Below are positions 10,541 through 21,897 of a DNA stretch of 64,000 nt, one piece after another. The stretch is from positions 3,682,001 to 3,746,000 of the forward strand of contig NC_045147.1 of assembly GCF_008831285.2 (NCBI RefSeq), given 5' to 3'. Numbering within the stretch: the first letter of the stretch is position 1; every line of letters begins with the position of its first letter. A program made the translations under genes and the position numbers. Source of the stretch: Nymphaea colorata. Its lineage: Eukaryota; Streptophyta; Magnoliopsida; Nymphaeales; Nymphaeaceae. The notes beneath the pieces are model-generated. The model saw only the letters and a program-made list of their open reading frames with translations, did not search any database and had not been told where the DNA came from.

Positions 10541-11290
10541 TTGAAATCTGCTACGACCTGCACCATGGCCTGTACCACATCCCCTAGCACCAACATAAGA
10601 ACTATGGCCTTGCCCTCCTGATATCACAAGTGTAGAGATCGGTGTGTCATGTGTAGGCTGATAGAAAGTGACTGCAAGACAACTCAACCTATTATATGTA
10701 TCTGCTAAGTCCAGGTGTGCATTGCTTGTAAGAATTTGTGCTTTTGCCACAAAGTATTCTGAAGATAACCCAGAGAGAAATTTAGCTGCCATAGCAGACT
10801 CAAAGTGTGAGGCATAGCAATACTGGCAAGGTGGGCGAAGGGCTTTTAACCACTCATATGTAGTAGTCAATGTGGCAAAATACTGGACAAGTCTTAATCA
10901 CCTTGTTGTATATTGTATAATTCATCTTCCACTTATAATATCTTGATAACATTGGTATATGAGAATATGTCATCATCATGGAAGACCACATATCTTTGGC
11001 CTCGGTATAGTATGCAATTGTTGGAGCTATACGAGACTCTACGTTGCTCATAATCCACAATATCACAATGTTATTGTCTTCATCCCACACAGCATATTTT
11101 CCTCTTTTCTCGATAGGTTCATTCTCTTCAAGGATATATTTCTTCCTATGACCAACCACATACATCATGAATACCCTAGACCAGATTTCATAATTTGAAC
11201 CATTAAGATTGATCGTGGTTTCATAAGAGCAAGAATTCCAACCATTTTGTATTCATCAGAACCTTTGGACTTATTACAATCAGCCATAGA
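10529..11290 (-). pseudogene. Copia gag (UBN2-like), frameshifted
   Basis: A start is seen near 11,288, followed by the typical N-terminal 'NGSNYxxWS'-like stretch in shifted frames. Open stretches 11,168-10,854 ('DEDNNIVILWIMSNVE', 'EAKDMWSSM') and 10,870-10,529 ('AAKFLSGLSSEYFVAKAQIL') then match copia gag, and a Gly-rich linker precedes the zinc knuckle. At least two frameshifts separate the pieces. Confidence 0.7.
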
Positions 11291-11502
11291 AAAATCCCCA
11301 AAAAAAAATTGATGCACAATATATTTGTGTATAACAGGCAGCAGTCAACTACAACCGAGAAAAGTATCTCTACGGACCACAAAAATCATAAGAATATCAC
11401 AAACTAGGCAACAAAGAAGAATCTGTAATCACGAACCCTGAATCAATTCTTAACAATAGAACAAGAGAAGATAACAGATTACTATAGTTTCAGCCGATGA
11501 TT

Positions 11503-11665
11503 GCTGCATCTCCAATCTTAGTTGGCCCACATACGACTGCACATGCGACTAGCAGTCCATGATTCTGCTCCACACGAACAGCCAAGACTGCTACAGCTCC
11601 AAACATAGTAGGCCCACATACAACTGCACATATGACTAGCAGTTCGTCATTCTGCTCCACACGAA
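11503..11665. repeat. Two 76-bp tandem units in copia leader
   Basis: Units 11,503-11,578 and 11,590-11,665 (offset 87 bp) share most bases, including 'actagcagt' and 'attctgctccacacgaa'. They lie in the untranslated leader between PBS and gag. Such leader duplications can affect packaging, but no function is shown here. Confidence 0.8.
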
Positions 11666-12051
11666 CCACACGAGAATCTGATCACGCCTTAAACAACATC
11701 ACGAATTGCAGATAAACTATGCTGCAATACTCTAAACAGCATCCACATACAGCAGAATCAGATCACGCCTTAAACAGCTTCCATGAACTTCAATATGCTA
11801 AACAAGATCCATGAACAGCAAAGAAATTCTGCTCCACATGATCCACCTGAGGATCTGATCAAACATTCCACATAGGCGTGATTAGGTCCTCCTCCATGCA
11901 GCATGACCAAACCCTATCCTCTTACCGCCTCTCTGCTGGTGGATAAAGAGGAGAGAAGGGAAGGAATGAGAGGGAAGAAGATGCTGGAGCAAAGAGTTGC
12001 CAGAAAACCTACTTGGTTGCCAATGTTAGGTCGCCCTTAGCTTTGATACCA

Positions 12052-12244
12052 TGTTAGAACCAGAGAGAGAACAATCAAGATTATTCATTAACGTATCCCT
12101 AATCTTAGAGATAAAAGTGATTAGGGCTGGCGGTAACCAAATTACAATTTTTTGTCCAACTAAAATAAGATAATAATAAAAGACACACATTTCAACTTCC
12201 TAATATTGCAAAATAATTCAAACCGACAGTCAATATATTTAACA
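12052..12244 (-). repeat. 5' LTR of truncated copia element
   Basis: The 193-bp segment begins TGTTA and ends TAACA (plus-strand view) and directly adjoins the primer site TGGTATCAAAGC on the minus strand. The size suits a short copia LTR. The partner LTR was lost with the 3' part of the element, so the outer border is inferred from the terminal inverted bases only. Confidence 0.6.
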
Positions 12245-12690
12245 CCATTGAGCCAGGTTGGCAGCCCTATTTAATCCCAAAGCCAGACCATGACATCCGA
12301 ATTTGATTTTGTGTGAAACTGAACTTTGACATCCACACTCGATTTTGCGGATGTTTGATTGAGACACTTAAATGCATATGTACATACATACTTACATATA
12401 CACACATAAATGTGTATTGGAGGCTGCAAAAAAAAATTAAAAAGAAAGGATTCATCTCCCCTATGCTTCTTTTCTCTTTCTCCTTTAATTAAAAGATTTT
12501 CATTTCTTTTTTTGCAATCATTTTTTTCTTTGTCTCATCTATGCAAATTATAAACAAAACAATTATAATTATTTTTGTGCCCATATTTTGTATAAGGTGC
12601 TTATTAGGAAAATTCAAAAAGTCAGGCAGTAGCTTTTTAGAAAAAAAAATTGTTAGACATATGGGTCAATTTTATAAAACTTGAGGGGAA
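12245..12690. other. Non-coding, no recognised feature
   Basis: AT-rich sequence with poly-A and poly-T runs; no conserved coding reading on either strand. Confidence 0.5.
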
Positions 12691-12719
12691 AAGGGGCTTT
12701 TCGTGCCCTGTTATCCTTC

Positions 12720-12940
12720 TCATCCTTCATTTCGGAGGGACCAAGAGAGAGATAGAGAGAGCGAAAGAGAAAGAAGGGAAATAGGAAGGAAAGAGCGAGG
12801 AACAGGGAGTGAGGGAGGGAGCAAGAGAGTGATAGAGGGAGCACGAGAAAGGAGGAAGTGGAAAACGCAAGATGAGAAGAGAGAGAGAGAGCGGTGACGA
12901 TGTCTACAGCTGAAGTAGTGAAGGAAATAAAACTAGTGAG
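12720..12940 (+). other. Possible first exon with purine-rich leader
   Basis: A GA-rich tract (12,737-12,895), typical of plant 5' leaders, precedes ATG at 12,900. Twelve codons (MSTAEVVKEIKL) run to a good donor-like site at 12,936 (TA|GTGAGT). A matching acceptor (ttgtgcag) lies at about 14,581, after which the frame continues for 27 codons ('GYRGMHITRGRL') to a stop. I do not recognise the product. The exon pair is speculative; the GA tract itself is certain. Confidence 0.25.
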
Positions 12941-14570
12941 TTCCAGCTTCTAATCTTGATATGTAATACAGCAAGATAGTGACCTTTCCATGCCTTTATC
13001 CCCTAATTCCTGCTGCTGGACCTGCCCCTTTTAAGACTGCAGCAAAAAGGCAACAAAACTACTGCAGTAGATGTTTAAATAGGTTCTCTCAACTACACTC
13101 AGATTCTCGTCCGAATTTACTGCTACTCTCCCATAAAGGAGAGTGACCCTTCAGTTTCGTCCACTCTCATTTAATGTCTGATTTAAATTTTTCTAGTAGT
13201 CCTAACTTTCTGATCTCCTTTTTCCATAACTACCTCACTCATTATTTGGTGTACAGATTTAACTACATGCATTTATTTAGGTCCACCATCGACCACACAC
13301 ACACACACATACACACACACCTGTTTAGTTATCTTGCCCCATAATTTTGGTTTTTGCTTACACCCACATTTATTTAACTATATCCGAAAGTCTGCATCTT
13401 GCTATTTATTCAGCTAGCATATGAACGAGGACTTTCAGGATTTCTTATTGTTGTTGAAGTTCAAAAGTGTGATTTATAATGTTTAAGAAATGAAGAATTG
13501 TTGTCATTATATTTGACTCCTATGATCTTCAACCGAAAGGGATATAGTCAAAACACGGTAGGTCCTTATATAACAGCATTTAGCAAAAAAAATATGTTCA
13601 TTATAGAATTTCAACGTGTGAGGCTCAACTTCGAAATTAAGGCGAAGAGATTGGCCTAATGGCCTTACATGAGAAACTTTCCTGTCTTATGATTTAGAAC
13701 ATATTCCAAAGGAAGTATTGTCTTCAAAAATTGAGTATATTCTTGCAAACTTTTTTTAGATAAACAAGGTCTAACCGCAACTTACAGGTTCTTTGATTAG
13801 GAAAGAGTGAAAAAAAAAGACGATTGCTCTCCAAATACTAACTCTATTTAATAAAATTTAGATTCTTTCAGAGGGGCAACCCAAGAGAGCATGAGGAGAC
13901 ATGTGTGTTCCAGCAAAATAATGCAAACATTGGAATCCTGTTGAACAGACATTCCAAATTATTGTGGAGAGCTTGTTTTGTTCGATGGAGTGCAGCTACT
14001 TGCAGGACTGCATTCTGTTTTATGCAATGCCAACAAGCCATTCTATTCCCTCAAAAAAAATAAACAAATTCATCCATTGCCAACTTAAATGTCAACTCAT
14101 GGATGCCATGTCCAAGATATTTACGTCTTAGGTGTAAAGCCAAGCAAACAAACACATCCTTAGAATGACTTCAAGATCCTATAACTACACTAGGGAAGCA
14201 ATATTTCTGCTTGTACTGATTTAAATTTCATCTTAAAAAGCTATGTATTTTTTGCACTTTTGATGCTAACACCTGCTTATCCGATATATGTTAGATGTAG
14301 ATGAAGACAGTTGTTAAGTGGTCCTAGTTTTATGCATTATGAGCAAACTTGTGCATAGGCTATTGTTTTCCCTTCTGCTGCAATATTACTCCTTAGCCGT
14401 ATTATGGCTTCAATAGAATGTGTATTCTTATTTTTTCTTTACTTTGTTGTCACTTTCCATATGTACTTTGGCTCATCAATGTCCCTTTTTTGGTTCATCA
14501 GATGTGCACTAACTAATTTGAGATTAAATATGCTATGTGATTTGACATGCTAACTTGTGTAAGCATCTTG
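12941..14570. other. Non-coding, possible intron
   Basis: AT-rich with a (CA)n tract near 13,292-13,320; no conserved reading. It would be the intron of the speculative gene that starts at 12,900. Confidence 0.4.
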
Positions 14571-14693
14571 TCGTTGTGCAGTCTTCGGGATATAGGGGGA
14601 TGCATATTACTAGAGGACGCCTTACATCTCTGACGAAGAAACTAATGATAGCCAAACGGGGTTGATCATTGTGAACATCCATTTCGATCTGGT

Positions 14694-16539
14694 GTGTTGC
14701 ATATAAAGGGTGGGGGGGGAGAGAGAGAGAGATGTTCTCCTTTTGGTGCCTCCAATCTCATGCTAATGTGTGCAAAGGTGCCTTCTTTCCCAGTCGTTTT
14801 TTATACTGCCTACCTCTTCTTGACCTCCTGCTCTTCCTGCCTCTTCCTCGACGCAAATGTTCCTAATATGGTGATGATGACTCCAATGGTCATGATGGCA
14901 AGATGGAAAAACTTGATGCCTCATTCACAACTAGCAACCTTGCTCGACTACTGTAAAGGTAGCTTTTGCCAATCATTTCTCTTCATATTGACAAAAAAGC
15001 TATTTATCTTGTGACTTTAGCATGCACTTTAAGAGGCACTAACCCAGATTCTTAGTTGAAAATGTGCCCAAATATTTTTCTCTGTATTTTGAAATATATG
15101 CCACAAGGAAAGGCAATAACGTGTGTTTGGCCACACATAATGGTGTTGTCTCTCCATGCCTTGTTCAATAGCATCCAATCAAGTCTACAAAGCACTTTAC
15201 CCTCTTCAATTTTCCTATTGCACCAATTGTATCTATGTTTCTCATCATGAACTTGCTAAAGATTACACTTGATGATGAATCTGCAATAGCTCCTACGTGA
15301 TGTTGGGTTAGGGGACCACCTAGTCTTGTCTAGAGGAAGATAAGAAGGAAATATATGAACGCAGCAGAAAAACTCACCCTGGAATTTTTAACCATGCATT
15401 GGATAATGATTCAATGATGTTTCGTCTTAACAACATTGATCGTAAGCTTTTCAGGATCCCATTGGCATGTCGTGCAACAATGCTTTCAGTATGGGCATAA
15501 TTGGTGGTACATGCTATCTCCTAGAGATGGCCTCCAATCTTTGGAAACTTGTCATTTTGGATCTGACAGTCAAATAAGAAGGTGCAACATGGGTTCCTGT
15601 CTTGAAGGATGTGCTAGAATTCTTGGCTGGTAGATTTCCTAGCAAGCCCCTGGACATTACACAATATGAAATTCATCCTTCCACCACCTCCATCGTGCCT
15701 TCCCCTTTTGATGGTGCAGATGAAGTGTTCTATGTTCGTGTATATGGTTCAAGCTCCAAGTCCTCTTGGCCGTCAGTCATACGGTTGGTGTGCTTTCTTT
15801 TAAGTGAGGATCATCACATCTTCATCAGGGAGAATCAGAGAACTAGTATTAACATCCTTTAGTACATGCCCAGACCTGGAACTGCAACTCCTTGCCTCTG
15901 CTTACCAAAAGTTGGTTCCGTGGAACCTATCTTTCCTAATCTTTGCCAAGGCATGCACAAGCTACTGCTGGATCTCATAGTAAGGCCATGGCTAGGTTCT
16001 GTCTGTGGGCACTCTAGGTCCACTTAAAAGCAAAACCCGAGAAGGAATTGTCAAATAGATGCACACCTTCTACTCCAATTTTCATGAATGGGTTTGCCAT
16101 GCTGTTCGTCACCTCATCTTGGCCAGTGTTCACCTACAAGCTAGGCTAAGACAGAGATTTTATGGAAGCTTTATCCTTCAACCTATGGGATTTCTAACAC
16201 TTGCCTCTACTAGGATCAAGGACGTTTCCCTTATGACTCCCTCACCTAGGCATCGGCTTTTGCCTCATTCTCTCCTGGTTCTATGTTTCTGGTCTCCTCC
16301 TGTAGCAACTGGAAAAGATTGCCATTTAAGGGGCCCTACATTATCTCCTTCCTTAGCTCTTAATCCTGCTTTGACGGGTCCCTTCTTGTTGGGTATCTTT
16401 GAAGGGTTGTTGAATGGGGTTTTGGGTTGGGGTCTCTCAATCTCTCTCTTAGACACTGATAAGGTGGTTTAGCGCTAAACCTATAGCATCTGCAGAACCA
16501 CAAGCACCTTTCATACATTATGGAGAGCACCTTGACAAT
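14694..16539. other. Unassigned sequence with scattered open frames
   Basis: Plus-strand open frames at 14,694-15,014, 15,602-15,862 and 16,059-16,472 have no recognisable domains. Positions 15,305-15,590 are a diverged direct repeat of 21,605-21,897 plus 24,347-24,430. The paralogy suggests an old unclassified repeat or decayed gene family. Confidence 0.4.
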
Positions 16540-16544
16540 AGAAG
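16540..16544. repeat. Target site duplication AGAAG (left)
   Basis: Matches AGAAG at 21,245-21,249 on the other side of the element, the 5-bp length expected for copia integrase. Confidence 0.9.
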
Positions 16545-16920
16545 TGTTAGGAATAAAACACAATAAACTCTCCTCTCGCACTCTCAAGAGGGGGTTAGAA
16601 GCAACAAGGAAGAAGACAACGATTTACGTGGTTCGGAGCAATAATCTCCTACGTCCACGGTCGCATAGATCTCTTGTATTCTCTCTCTCAAATGAACACA
16701 CAGAACAGACACTCACAAGCGGCGGCCATCCTCAAAACATAAAGATTAGGGCAAACCCGCATTTGTAGAAAATGACATATATGCCCTTACATATGAAAAA
16801 ATCCTTGGACAATTTGAAATTACTAGCAAGAGGCGACATTGCGTAACAATATGCCCTTACAGTTGGATCTACGGTATTGCAAATGAGTGTTTAGTATGGA
16901 TCAAGTTCCATACACCAACA
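16545..16920 (-). repeat. 3' LTR of copia element
   Basis: 376 bp, begins TGTTAGGAA and ends CACCAACA (plus view). On the minus strand it is preceded by the purine-rich AAGTGGGAGAT tract at about 16,921-16,931. It contains a 38-bp stretch (16,799-16,836) also present in the element's own pol gene. Confidence 0.95.
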
Positions 16921-17057
16921 ATCTCCCACTTGGAATTTGATCCATCCAAGTGCTTGTACATCACATACTCAACCTGTGCGACGTCTCCTCATCAATCAAC
17001 CATGGAGAACAACTGAGGTTAAACATAACCTCAACTTCTCAGCAGTCACTGGCTTTG

Positions 17058-17846
17058 TCAACATTTCTGCTGGAATCTCTGTTCCATGAATCTTTTCATT
17101 TCAAGAGATAGTATCTTCTCTTCCAACAAATCTTTAATGAAATGATACTTCAATTCAATATGCTTTGTTCTAGCATGGAACACTGGATTCTTAGCTAAAT
17201 GAATTGCACTTTGACTATCACAAGAGAGAACACTCTTATCTTCCTTTACATGTAATTCTTTTAGAATAGTCTTTAGCCAAATCATCTCTTTGCTGGCTTC
17301 TATAACTGCAATATATTCAGCTTCTGTAGTAGACAGCGCAACAACTTTTTGAAGCTGTGAAACCCAACTGACACAAGTTCCTCCTAGGGTGTAAATGTAC
17401 TCGGTAGTACTTCTCCTACTGTCAATATCACCACCCAAATCTGCATCCACAAAGCCATGCAAAAGTAATTTATTTTTCTTAAAACGAAGACTCATACCTG
17501 AAGTTCCTTTCAAATATCGTAATATCCACTTCACAGCCTCCCAATGTTTCTTTCCAAGCTCAGCCATGTATCTGCTCACTGCTCCCACTGCTTGTGCTAT
17601 GTCTGGTCTAGTGCATACCATAGCATACATCAAGCTACCCACTGCTGAAGCATATGGAATCTTTGACATTTCTTCTTGTTCTTCATCTGTCTTGGGTGAC
17701 AAATCCTTGGACAATTTGAAATGACTAGCAAGAGGTGAACTAACAGGTTTAGCATCTTGCATCTTAAACCTGCACAAGATCTTCTCAATATAATTTTGTT
17801 GAGACAAATTTAAGGTACCTGTCTTACTGTCCCTACTAATTCTCAT
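17058..17846 (-). pseudogene. Copia RNase H and end of RT
   Basis: 262 codons on the minus strand: 'NYIEKIL', 'PYASAVGSLMYAM', 'RPDIAQAVG' and 'WILRYLKGT' (end of RT/connection), then RNase H with 'DADLGGD', 'LSTTEAEY' and 'HIELKYHFI'. The frame is open and most motifs are intact. A short deletion separates it from the upstream RT frame: the segment normally linking 'NLQEIN' to 'GAAKQILGMRI' is missing. The segment 17,701-17,738 is the source-like copy of the stretch found in the LTRs. Confidence 0.92.
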
Positions 17847-17893
17847 CCCAAGGATTTGTTTCGCAGCGCCAGAGAATTAATCTCTTGCAAATT

Positions 17894-18460
17894 TTAGGCT
17901 GCAATAAGCATATCATCCACATATAATAGTAAAATGATATAACAACTATCAAGGTTCTTAAAATAGCAACAGTGATCCATATCACACTTCTTAAAAGCAT
18001 TTCTCCCCATGAAGTTATCAAACTTTTTGTACCACTGTTTCGGTGTCTGCTTTAAACCATAGAGACTCTTCTCTAACTTGCATACAAGACTTTCTTTTCC
18101 TAATACTTGAAAACCTTCAGGTTGCACCATATAAATATCTTCCTCTAAATCCCCATGAAGGAATGCAGTCTTTACATCTACTTGCTCTAAATATAAATTT
18201 TCAGCTACAACTAAACTCAATACCAATCTTATAGTAGTTAATTTTACAACAGGAGATAAAAATTTTGTATAATCTATACCTTCTTTCTGTTGAAAACCTT
18301 TCACTACTAACCTTGCTTTGTACATTTTTCTTCCATCTGCTTCTTCTTTAATTTTGTAAACCCATTTATTTTGCAATGCTTTTCTTTCCACAAGGAAGCT
18401 CAGTTAATTTCCATGTTCTATTGGCATGTAGAGAGTACATCTCTTCTTTCATAGCTAACT
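17894..18460 (-). pseudogene. Copia reverse transcriptase
   Basis: Open from 18,391 to 17,894: 'NKWVYKIK', 'KARLVVKGF', 'SPVVKLTTIR', 'VDVKTAFLHGDL', 'KSLYGLKQ' and the catalytic 'LLYVDDML'. The YVDD core is intact. Upstream, a frameshift near 18,395 and a stop replacing Trp near 18,462 cut it from the integrase frame; downstream a stop follows 'MLIAA'. Confidence 0.93.
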
Positions 18461-18461
18461 C

Positions 18462-19574
18462 CTACTTAACAGAATTTGTAACCTGCATTGCTTCATCAAA
18501 ACACTCGGGTTCTCTAGCATCAGTTAATAACAGGTAATGTAAGTAAGGAGAATACCTTCGATTTGGTTTTGGCCTTCTACTTGATCTCATCAATGGAGGT
18601 TGGGATGTGCTTGGCTCTTGTTCCATCTGACTGTTTCCAACTTGCGTCTTAACTGCAACATCATCTTCAGAGACATCTTGAAGTTCTACAATATCGTCAC
18701 TTGTGTCATGATATTCATTCTTCCCAGACATAAGACTATCTATGTCTTTGTACAGAGCCATTTCATTGAACACTACATCATTATGTCTAATAATTTTCTT
18801 CGTTTTATCATCCCAAAAACGATACCCAAACTCATTATTTCCATAACCAATGAAATAACATTTCCTGGACTTATGATCTAATTTATCCCTTTTATCCGAG
18901 TCTATATGTATGTAAGAGACACAACCAAAGACTCTTAAGTTTGCAAGATTTACCTCCTTACCCATCCAGGCTTCTTCAAGTATCCCATAGTCCAAAGAAA
19001 CAGAAGGCCCATGATTTAACAAGTATGCAGCTGTACTGATTGCATCCGCCCAAAACATCTTTGGCAAGCCTGAATGCAATCTCATGCTCCTTGCTCTTTC
19101 ACAAAGGGTTCTATTCATTCTTTCAGCAACCCCATTTTGTTGTGGCTTTTTAGGGATCGTCCTTTGTGTTCGAATCCCATGATCTGCGTAAAAATCTTTA
19201 AACTCTTTGCTGTCATACTCACCTCCATTATCTGACCGCAGACATTTAATCTTCTTTCTGGTCTGATTTTCTACTTCTGTTTTCCACCTTTTGAAAATAG
19301 TAAACACGTCAGATTTATGTTTGAGAAAGTAGACTCATACCTTTCTTGTACAATCATCAATGAATGTGACATAGTATAGGGATCCTCCAAGAGAACGAAC
19401 TGGAGCTGGTCCCCAAACATCAGTATGCACCAACTCTAGCTTTTTCTTCTTTGGAGGCCCTCCAACTTTGGAGAAAGTGACCATTTTCTGTTTCCCGAAA
19501 ACACAGTCTTCACATAGCCCAATGTCTACAAATTTCAAGTCATGCAACTTGTTATTTGTTGTCATGATCATCAT
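18462..19574 (-). pseudogene. Copia integrase
   Basis: Two frames, 19,574-19,335 and 19,307-18,462. The first carries 'CEDCVFGKQ', 'HTDVWGP' and 'FIDDCTRKV'; the second 'LRSDNGGEY', 'PQQNGVAERMNRTL', 'FWADAISTAAYLLN' and the C-terminal 'RVFGC', 'KCYFIGYG' region. The catalytic Asp, Asp and Glu are all present. Single-base stops (a Gly codon to TGA near 19,573 and a Trp codon to TGA near 19,332) break the frame. Confidence 0.93.
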
Positions 19575-20833
19575 TCACTTCTCACTCATATGCCCAAGCC
19601 TGCAATGCCACAACAATGATTTATTCTCACATTTCGCCACAGCCACTTTGTCTTTTACATCTGCAGTCATGTACAAAGTGCCAAGTTTGTGACCTCGTGC
19701 TATAACCATAGCACTTTTGGTTATCTTCCAAGATCCGCCAACAATGATAGTAACATAGCCTTCGTCATCTAACTGTCCGACCGAAATGAGATTCCTCTTC
19801 AACCCTGGGACATATCTGACATCTTTTAACTTCCATACATGTCCATTTTGCATTTTTATGTGAACCTCACCTTTTCCTACAATATCCAGAGGTTCATCAT
19901 CTGCAAGGTATACTCTGCCGAATTTTCCTGCAATATAGTTGTGCATACTTTCATTAGAATACGTTGAATGAAAAGATGCACCAGAGTCTAAAATCCAAGA
20001 CTTTATAGAGCTGTGTACACTCAAGGCAAGTGCATCAGCTATATCTTCTGTTGCTGCATTTGCTGAATCATCTTCACGATTTGGGTTCTTCTTCTTCAAC
20101 AACCTGCAATATCTTTTTCGGTGTCTTGGCTTACCACAGTTCCAACAGCCATCACTTCGAAGTTTGGATTGACTCCTTCCCTTAGATTTGGACCTTCCAC
20201 GCTCTTGGTAGCATTGATTAGTTATGCCCCTATTTTGAACATTTAGGGCAGAACCGAGAGGTTCTCCTGCCTCTCTTCTACAAATGTCCTCACTAAGTAT
20301 TAAATCTCGAACACCACTGAACTTCAATTTGCTTGACCCTGATGAACTACTCACGGTGGTCACAGTGGCACTCCAACTCTCTGGTAGAGATGACAATAAA
20401 ATTAAGGCTTGAACCTCATCATCAAACTTAATATCAACAAAACATAATTGAGAACTAATAACATTGAACTCATTTATGTGATCCGTAAAAGAGGCACCTT
20501 CAGCCATTTTCAAATTAAATAATCGACGCATCAGATATACCTTATTCGAAGCAGAGGGTTTTTCGTACATATCTGTTAGCATCTTCATCAGACTTGTTGT
20601 CGTCTTCTCGTTAACAATGTTGAAGGCGATGTTTCTGGCCAGCGTCAATCGGATGACTCCAAGGGCTTGTCTATCCAGCAACTGCCAATCTGCATCGGCC
20701 ATTGTTGCGGGTTTCGCATGAGTGGTTCATGTAGTTTCTTCTGATACAAGTAGTCCTCGATCTGCATCTTCCAGAATCCGAAGTCTTTACCGTCGAACTT
20801 TTCGATTCTGACCTTTCCTTCTTCCAGCGCCAT
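19575..20833 (-). pseudogene. Copia gag and protease
   Basis: ATG at 20,833 opens 'MALEEGKVRIEKFDGKDF', the usual copia gag start. A frameshift near 20,700 moves the reading into a 375-codon frame down to 19,575, which contains gag helices, a CCHC knuckle 'CWNCGKPRHRKRYC' near 20,150, the protease motif 'WILDSGASFH' near 19,990 and the GAG-pre-integrase 'LLWHCRLGHMSEK' before a stop. Most of the sequence is well conserved. Confidence 0.93.
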
Positions 20834-20850
20834 TGTTCCTACCGCGAACG

Positions 20851-20868
20851 AACCTGGCTCTGATACCA
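20851..20868 (-). promoter_or_regulatory. Primer-binding site for initiator Met tRNA
   Basis: The minus strand reads TGGTATCAGAGCCAGGTT, a perfect match to the plant iMet-tRNA 3' end complement, two bases from the 5' LTR edge at 20,871. Confidence 0.95.
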
Positions 20869-20870
20869 GT

Positions 20871-21244
20871 TGTTGGGAACAAAACACAATAAACTCTCCT
20901 CTCGTACTCTCAAGAGGGGGTTAGAAGCAACAAGGAAGAAGACAACGATTTACGTGGTTCGGAGCAATAATCTTCTACGTTCACGGTCGCACAGATCTCT
21001 TGTATTCTCTCTCTCAAATGAACACACAGAACAGACACTCACAAGCGGCGGCCATCCTCAAAACATAAGGATTAGGGCAAACCCGTATTTGTACAAAATG
21101 ACATATATGCCCTTACATAGAAAAATCCTTGGACAATTTGAAATGACTAGCAAAAGGCGACATTGTGTAACAATATGCTCTTATAGTTGGATCCGCGGTA
21201 TTGCAAATGAGTGTCCAGTATGGATCAAGTTCCATACACCAACA
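20871..21244 (-). repeat. 5' LTR of copia element
   Basis: 374 bp, begins TGTTGGGAA and ends CACCAACA (plus view). About 95% identical to 16,545-16,920. It also carries the pol-derived stretch (21,123-21,160). Confidence 0.95.
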
Positions 21245-21249
21245 AGAAG

Positions 21250-21897
21250 TTCCATCCTAGAACTCGACCGCTTTGGGTAGGCTGCCATTGAGGGGGAGGT
21301 TCATACAGACCATTGTGAATCCCATGTATTCATTGTTGGTGGTGGTATTGTCTTCTTCTAAATATTCTCCCCAAGGGCTCCAATGATATTTCAGAATACG
21401 TTCATATTCCTCCCGATTCGCTGTTGTTCCTTAAGATCAAAGAGGTACAGAGGCGATCGTTGTAGCTTTCAGAGGCATTGTTCGCCACTTGGAAGCCGTA
21501 AGGGTTATCCTAAATATGTCCCATGCCTTCTTGTGAAGCACACCTTTCGAAGTTGCTCCTCAGATCTGACGCTAATGAGGAAGTACCCTCACCTGATGAT
21601 AGGAGACCACCTAGTCCTATCTAGGGACCTGGTGACACAAATTAAAATCCTCATCATGACCATAGTGCCATGGATGGGAAGACTAGTGGCTTGGAGAGAG
21701 TCCGAAGCCTGAATATAAGAGACAAGGTATACATTTGCTGCAGAGAAACTCACCCTAAAACTTTAAACCATGCAGTGGATGACCTAAAGATGCTTCACAA
21801 CAACAGTATTGTTTGTAAGCCAGCTCGGGCCCTATTGGCATGCTATGCAAGCAATGACTTCAGCATTGGCAGAATTGGAGATAGATGCTATCTCTTA
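21250..21897. other. Unassigned sequence flanking the copia element
   Basis: No recognised gene. Positions 21,605-21,897 match 15,305-15,520 as a diverged direct repeat and are interrupted by the TIR element that starts at 21,898. Confidence 0.5.

Larger units (their letters stand above)
9370..12051 (-). mobile_element. Truncated Ty1/copia retrotransposon (internal part)
   Basis: The minus strand reads gag, zinc knuckle, protease, GAG-pre-integrase and the first part of integrase, then stops at about 9370 where it abuts the viral remnant; RT, RNase H and the 3' LTR are missing. A primer-binding site at 12,040-12,051 directly adjoins the 5' LTR. Between gag and the PBS lies a leader of roughly 750 bp (about 11,290-12,039) with a tandem repeat. 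Frameshifts and stops occur throughout. Confidence 0.8.
16545..21244 (-). mobile_element. Full-length Ty1/copia retrotransposon
   Basis: A 4,700-bp element with LTRs 16,545-16,920 and 20,871-21,244, target duplication AGAAG (16,540-16,544 and 21,245-21,249), a perfect initiator-Met primer site and a purine tract next to the 3' LTR. The order on the minus strand is gag, protease, integrase, RT, RNase H, as in Pseudoviridae. The LTRs differ by about 18 substitutions and one 2-bp gap by eye (about 95% identity), so it is fairly young. Stops, frameshifts and a small deletion inactivate pol. Confidence 0.97.

Noticed and set aside
10959-11198. 79-codon plus-strand open frame
   Set aside because: It is antisense to the copia gag reading, which has the conserved motifs.
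12653-12897. Two opposing open frames over the GA tract
   Set aside because: Simple-sequence artefacts: Arg/Glu-rich on one strand and Leu/Ser/Phe-rich on the other.
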